Assembly: GCA_037576195.1 (NCBI GenBank) | Contig: CM075101.1 | Location: 3,534,001 to 3,598,000 of the forward strand | Length of the DNA stretch: 64,000 nt | DNA from: Phytoseiulus persimilis | Taxonomy: Eukaryota > Arthropoda > Arachnida > Mesostigmata > Phytoseiidae | Reading direction: 5' to 3' | In this document: positions 59,142 to 64,000 of the stretch, one piece after another | Layout: each line of letters opens with the position of its first letter | How positions within the stretch are numbered: position 1 is the stretch's first letter | Notes under the pieces: model-generated | What the model was told of the DNA's origin: nothing | The model's input: the letters and a program-made list of their open reading frames with translations, nothing else | Database searches by the model: none | Made by a program: the position numbers and the translations under genes

Positions 59142-62100
59142 AACCTGACCACTTCGAGCGGGTCCTCCTGTCGCTGAGGTTTCCTCACAGAGCGCGACGG
59201 CTACAACAAACCTCGATGGGAGCATTCCCCATCGAAGAAGATGGGCGGAATCCCCGTAAATTTTGGAACTTCTGGGTGGAGCTTTCAGACGCTCGCTTGA
59301 CAAACTCCCGAGCGACGATCCGATTCAGGAGATGGCCGCGAAAGGATGAGAAACGATTGGGAACTCAATGGAAGAGGTTTCCTCGTTACAGCAGCGACAA
59401 ATTCCTGGAGAGGGATCTTAGCAGCGGAGGAAGGAGCACTGAGACAGGACCGGAAAGTGAAAAATTGTTCAACAGCTCTCAGCCGGAAGCCTCTCGCCTT
59501 CGGTCCGATCCGCCGCTACAGTGGCTTCCTGATCGGTCACTCGGCGGACGGGCGCGCAGGCAGTGAGTCAGCAAAGCTGCTTTGAGCGTGTGAGGAGTGC
59601 ACTTGTAATGATGATGGATATGATTAATTCTCAGTGGCCGTGCTCCCAGTGCGTTGGTCCATTATAACCATTTAAGATTCGACCGACGCGCTCGAAGTGG
59701 CTGCCCGGAGAGACGGAACCGGTCCGAGGAGTGCAGGAAGAAGGAGGGTGGACGTGCGACTCGAGTGCCCGAGTCATCTGACCTCACTGATGCCGTCGAC
59801 GGCCATGGATCAGCGATCCCGCACAGCCCGGGAAAGCATCACCACCCAAGCCCGAGGGGCCGTCGATCATGGCACTGGAATACGTTCATTTCACCGGATG
59901 AAGTGAAATTGGCGACGTGATCGTTTTCGAGCCCGAAGTCCCTGCCTCGCTCCTTCCGTCGGCCCCGGCGGAAGGGGTTCCGGGTCTTGTGCGTTTGAGT
60001 ACGGGCGGCTCACCAAGACCTCATCCTCCCAAGGCGATGCGTCCTCGGCAAGAGCATACGAGGGGAGAAGTGAGTATCGCAACGAGGCCACGACCGCGGA
60101 ATGTGCTGCGATACAGGATGCATCAGCGCGCGACCTAGGCACGGTTGCGAGGGAAAGGTCGCTTAACGAGAAAGCGTCAAAGAGATAACATCAGGGAACA
60201 AACCCAGCGAACAACATGTCTGTATCTTGTTCGCTCTCCGACCAGCGGCGACGCGACGTTAGCAGCGGCGGCGACGCAGTCAGACAGAAAACGTGCCACG
60301 AACTTTAAGGCCCACTACCGCCCAAGCTCAGCACAAATTGCACCGCTTTGCGGCCTAACTCTTGTGCTTCCAGACGCGTGGAGCCATGTGCCCCTGTCCT
60401 GTTTTATTCATACATGGGAGCACGTATCCATCCGCGCGGCCAGCCGAACGCGGGTATGTTTGTTCTTTCGGGAGGGACTACGGCGGCGGCCTAGGGCGGC
60501 AGACGCACGCTACACATGCACGCTTCCGACGTTCCCGCTAAGAGTGATTCGGACTCATACATAGCTGGAGCAACAATCACATTTGCCAAGCCGCCCTGCC
60601 GGTCAGCCGCCGGGGGTGCTCGTGACAATACGCAGGGCCCAGCGGCGTCGTGTTTGATGCTGCTTCCGTCGAGAGTAGGTGCTTCGTCGAAATGCCCTAG
60701 CCGAACATCAACGCTCACCCACCGTCCCCGATTCAGGGAATCGTCAAAGTTTCACCTTGTTTCGTATTCACCTTCACGGTGAGGCTCCGCGGCCGGCGCT
60801 CGTTGTATAAACTTTGTGTCGGTGGTGGAACGAGAGGAAAATAGGCCACGAGGAAAACAAAACATGGAGGGGAGGGCCTGAAAGGAGAGTTTCCTCTGCA
60901 AGTGAACACGAACAGTCAGCGGAGCCTGCGCCATTCATGGTCGACCACCTGCTCGCCTACTCAGAGAAAAGTCAAACCTGGCAGCGTAAAAACCTCCGAA
61001 CGAGGGAACCCACCAACAGATCAAAAGAAAATCGTTCGCCCAAAAAGAGCATTCAACCCGAACCAGCGGCTCACGGCGGGGAAGCATCTAAGCTCGTACT
61101 TTCGAGCGGAAAACATTTGTCCGTGGACACACAGCTCCATGGCCAGCTCGAACGAGCCTTCCAAAATATTTATTTTCGCGAGCGCTTTCAACGATGTCTG
61201 TTGGTTCCGAAGCCAGTCGGGGGAGCGGTCGGTTCCGGGAGTCCTCTCGAAAGTCGTGGGCGCGATGATCCGCTCAAATCGTCATCACTGGGTGCACGTC
61301 GAGTTTGGAGCAGACCAAACATAAGTTCTCGGGGAACTTCCGAACAGCGATTGTTGTGTCCGACGGCGACGCCGAGTGCGGGCCAGCCTACTCGTTTGTT
61401 GTTTATTGTCATTCGTTGCAAAATGTTGTTCTGTTGCCCGGTAGAAGAGGGACATACTGGTAGACTGCGAAACGAACTCCTCCTCGATGATGTTGAATGA
61501 ATGCTCGCGAACGAGTACGCCACGTTTCTTCGCGAATAAGGAGCTGGAGGTGCTGTGGGATGTTCGGGTAGCGATGCCAACTAGGAGCCCGCGTGCCACA
61601 TCGAGTTTCATCGATCGCCTGACCTTACGATCGAATCCCTCACGAAACCCCGCCAACCCTTCTGTTCCAGGTGTCATGATACCTATACTGAGTTGGCGCA
61701 TGCGAAACCAGGTCCGCACGATGCTTCATGATGAGCTCTCAAGAAGGCACGCTTGGCTCCTTACTTGCGCATGTTGCGTCATCATACAGAGCTATTCTAC
61801 CGCGCGTTCAGTCATCCTCCGCATCGAGTCGTGAACGAATTGGGGCTGTATGTTGCAAGGAAGAGAATGCTACGTTGCTGAGCTGTGGAGAGGAAAGTCT
61901 CTCCACCGTGGTGCGTTATCGGGCCGAATCTATATTATGCAGAACGAAGCAGCAAATTAGAGAGGAGGAGGGAGGCGCGCCCTTGCTGAAGAGCTTGGAA
62001 AAACAAGTCGGGGCACAGGGTGACGCGAGCCGAGACGGAAACAAATTCATGTTTCCTGATCTCAGGAAGGAACAGACGAAGGAACGGGAGCGCGGGAGAG

Positions 62101-64000
62101 AAGATCTAGACGAAATAAAGCGGAAAAATGAAACATTGACAACGTGTGCGCCTTCACGGGACATTGTGCTTGTCAGCTGCCACAGCGAGATCTCTTCGCT
62201 GGCCGGGCTAGTTGCACCGAAGATGAGATGCGTGCGACGCATTCTGAGAAGGATTTACGGAATACGGCGCTCACAACACTAACAACAACAACGGAGCGAC
62301 GTCGGCAGCCCGGTCCGTGCTTCTGCGAGGTGCTGATGTTATGTTTCTCGACGGCGTCGTTGGGTCGCAGATGGAATCTCCGGAGCGTTGTTGTCTCATC
62401 AGAAAAACCCATTCATGGCGACGGATGTCTCGGTTACTGATGCTAATCTCTTCGTCACGCATTTGATGCTCGAATTTCTTCCTAGAGCTCCAGCATCGTT
62501 GAAATTCAAGATGCCGCATTTGGCATATGTGAGCGTGCAAAGGTTCGCAGGCTCCGCTCGCATATGCGTATTGTTCGGGCCGAAATTCTTCCTTCTTCGC
62601 TCGTCCGATTGGAAGCTTTCCATTCCTCCGTTTCCGAATGTTCCGCTTATCTTTCCCCGTCTATCCCATTCGAGTTGGATGTTCTCCGGGGAGATGGAAA
62701 GAAAAAAAAAAAACGGGAGGAGAATGAATTCGGAAGAGAAGTCAATTTTTGCTGTGCTCAGTTTCATTCTCCCACTCGTTTTTCCAGCCTGATCACAAAA
62801 ATGCAGCAGCATTTCCGAGAGAGCAACACAGAAAGAGAACGAGCGACGTGAAGAGAGCATGGGAAATAGAAGCCACCAGATCACAAAATCAATGTTATCT
62901 CAACACTGGCTCGAACAGACCGACGCGCAGCGCACTATCGAGCAGCCAAGATGCGGCACCGAGTCTCATTTCCCCAATCGCCCGCATGCACGAGCGGGCA
63001 GAAACTTCCATCCGAGATCATCCTACGGAGGCACGAGAGATGGAAGCTTAGTTTGACGAAGAAGAAAACGTTGCGATCAAAGAGTGCGTGAAGCAGAGCA
63101 AGCGATCAGTTCCATGTTCCGTCACAGCCACCTCGACAATCCAACACGGAACGTCAACCTCGAGTTCGATTCTTCACGTACAAAGAGCTTGAGCTTCCGG
63201 AGGGGAACAGAAGACTTCCGCGGAGGTACTACGCCATCTAGGAGGTCGACCAAGACGGCCCCAATGCGCGGTTTCGGATAACGCGAACGACGAACCGCGC
63301 CCCTAGGAAACGACCTACAGACTGAACGATCCTCCCAATTTCCATAGCTACCCTCGGTTCATGAATATAACCCGGGACTTGAGGCGTATAGAGTACTCGA
63401 GGTTGAAATTCAAATTTGTATCTTAGCCGGAGAGCGCCGGAGCGGAATCATTGCCTTCCTCCGCGATCAATAATTCTGATCAGAGAACTAACCTCCGTGT
63501 TTCGAGGGCTTTGGGACGATCGCGAGTTAAATATAAAGTTACGAACTGAGACGCCGGGAGAGCCGACCCGTTCTAGGTCACAAGTAATGGCGTTGGAGAG
63601 CGAATGCCCCGAGCGTTGTTGCGCATAAGGTATCAAGCCAGCTTTTCAATGAAACCCCAGTTCGAGTCACGTGCAGTATGTACGGAACAATTGTCACGTC
63701 CTCAAAACAGAACGAAACAGCGGAAGAATGGAACATCCGGGCGGGAGAGAAGGTACGCGAGCCGACACACAAGGGAAGTGGCCGAGCTCAAGACAGTAGT
63801 ACGCCATCCGATGCATGGCCCAGGTGACAGACTTCTTCACGACTCGACCAGTTGGCTGGTTTAGCCACGAATCACAAGGGCGGAGCTCAACTCGCGGCCG
63901 CCTCGGCCCTGAGTTACCCCGAAACTCGGTAATACAGACTGCCAGTGCTCGGACTGGTTGATGTGACATTGGTCATTTATGTATAACTCGATTCCCAGTA
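59142..64000. other. No supported gene
   Basis: Frames of 228 (60814-61500 plus), 184 (61728-62282 plus) and 161 codons (62399-62884 minus) occur, often overlapping on both strands, without splice borders or recognisable motifs. A run of 13 A lies at about 62703-62715. Nothing else stands out. The window ends without a visible gene boundary. Confidence 0.4.

Noticed and set aside
1..64000. CRISPR array, phage, insertion sequence or bacterial operon
   Set aside because: No repeat-spacer pattern, transposase, integrase or Shine-Dalgarno-led gene strings were found; spliced genes show this is eukaryotic DNA.

Overview
This is a nuclear eukaryotic window. The clear genes are broken by short introns (about 50-260 bases) with GT...AG borders. 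Exon phases add up to whole codons across up to 13 exons, and there is no operon layout and no Shine-Dalgarno signal. Base composition looks balanced, roughly half G+C by eye. Gene content (TRMT44, DNAJC11, a SARAF-like protein, a multi-finger C2H2 protein) plus compact introns suggest a small-genome arthropod. A predatory mite would fit, but that is inference and nothing in the window proves it.

Left part (1-25 kb), gene-dense and well supported. TRMT44, a tRNA uridine-2'-O-methyltransferase, runs rightward at about 2.66-5.77 kb. A C2H2 zinc-finger gene of about 1012 codons in nine exons runs leftward at 8.00-11.90 kb. The two are convergent, with 2.2 kb of 3' flank between them. After a triplet-rich, mostly non-coding stretch and one or two unassigned exons (15.3-15.8 kb), DNAJC11 runs leftward at 19.44-22.51 kb in 12 exons. 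A small type-I membrane protein with a SARAF-like lumenal domain follows, also leftward, at 23.54-24.61 kb in four exons.

Middle part (25-37 kb). I can see splice-consistent exon groups but cannot name the proteins: leftward C-terminal exons at 27.95-28.42 kb and 29.31-29.94 kb, a leftward first exon at 31.3-31.5 kb, a rightward exon at 34.3-34.6 kb that faintly resembles a cold-shock domain, and a rightward two-exon end at 36.3-36.9 kb.

Right part (37-64 kb) is sparse. It carries many simple repeats, including a long GGTC tetranucleotide array at 57.06-57.15 kb, GA/TC arrays and G or C runs. It has a few isolated coding-like exons, one unusually long uninterrupted frame (58.2-59.1 kb), and a striking near-perfect RNA-type hairpin at 45.47-45.60 kb. 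No CRISPR, tRNA, rRNA, transposase or reverse transcriptase was found. The products of the four named genes act in separate housekeeping roles (tRNA modification, transcription, mitochondrial membrane architecture, ER calcium control), and nothing indicates a shared pathway.
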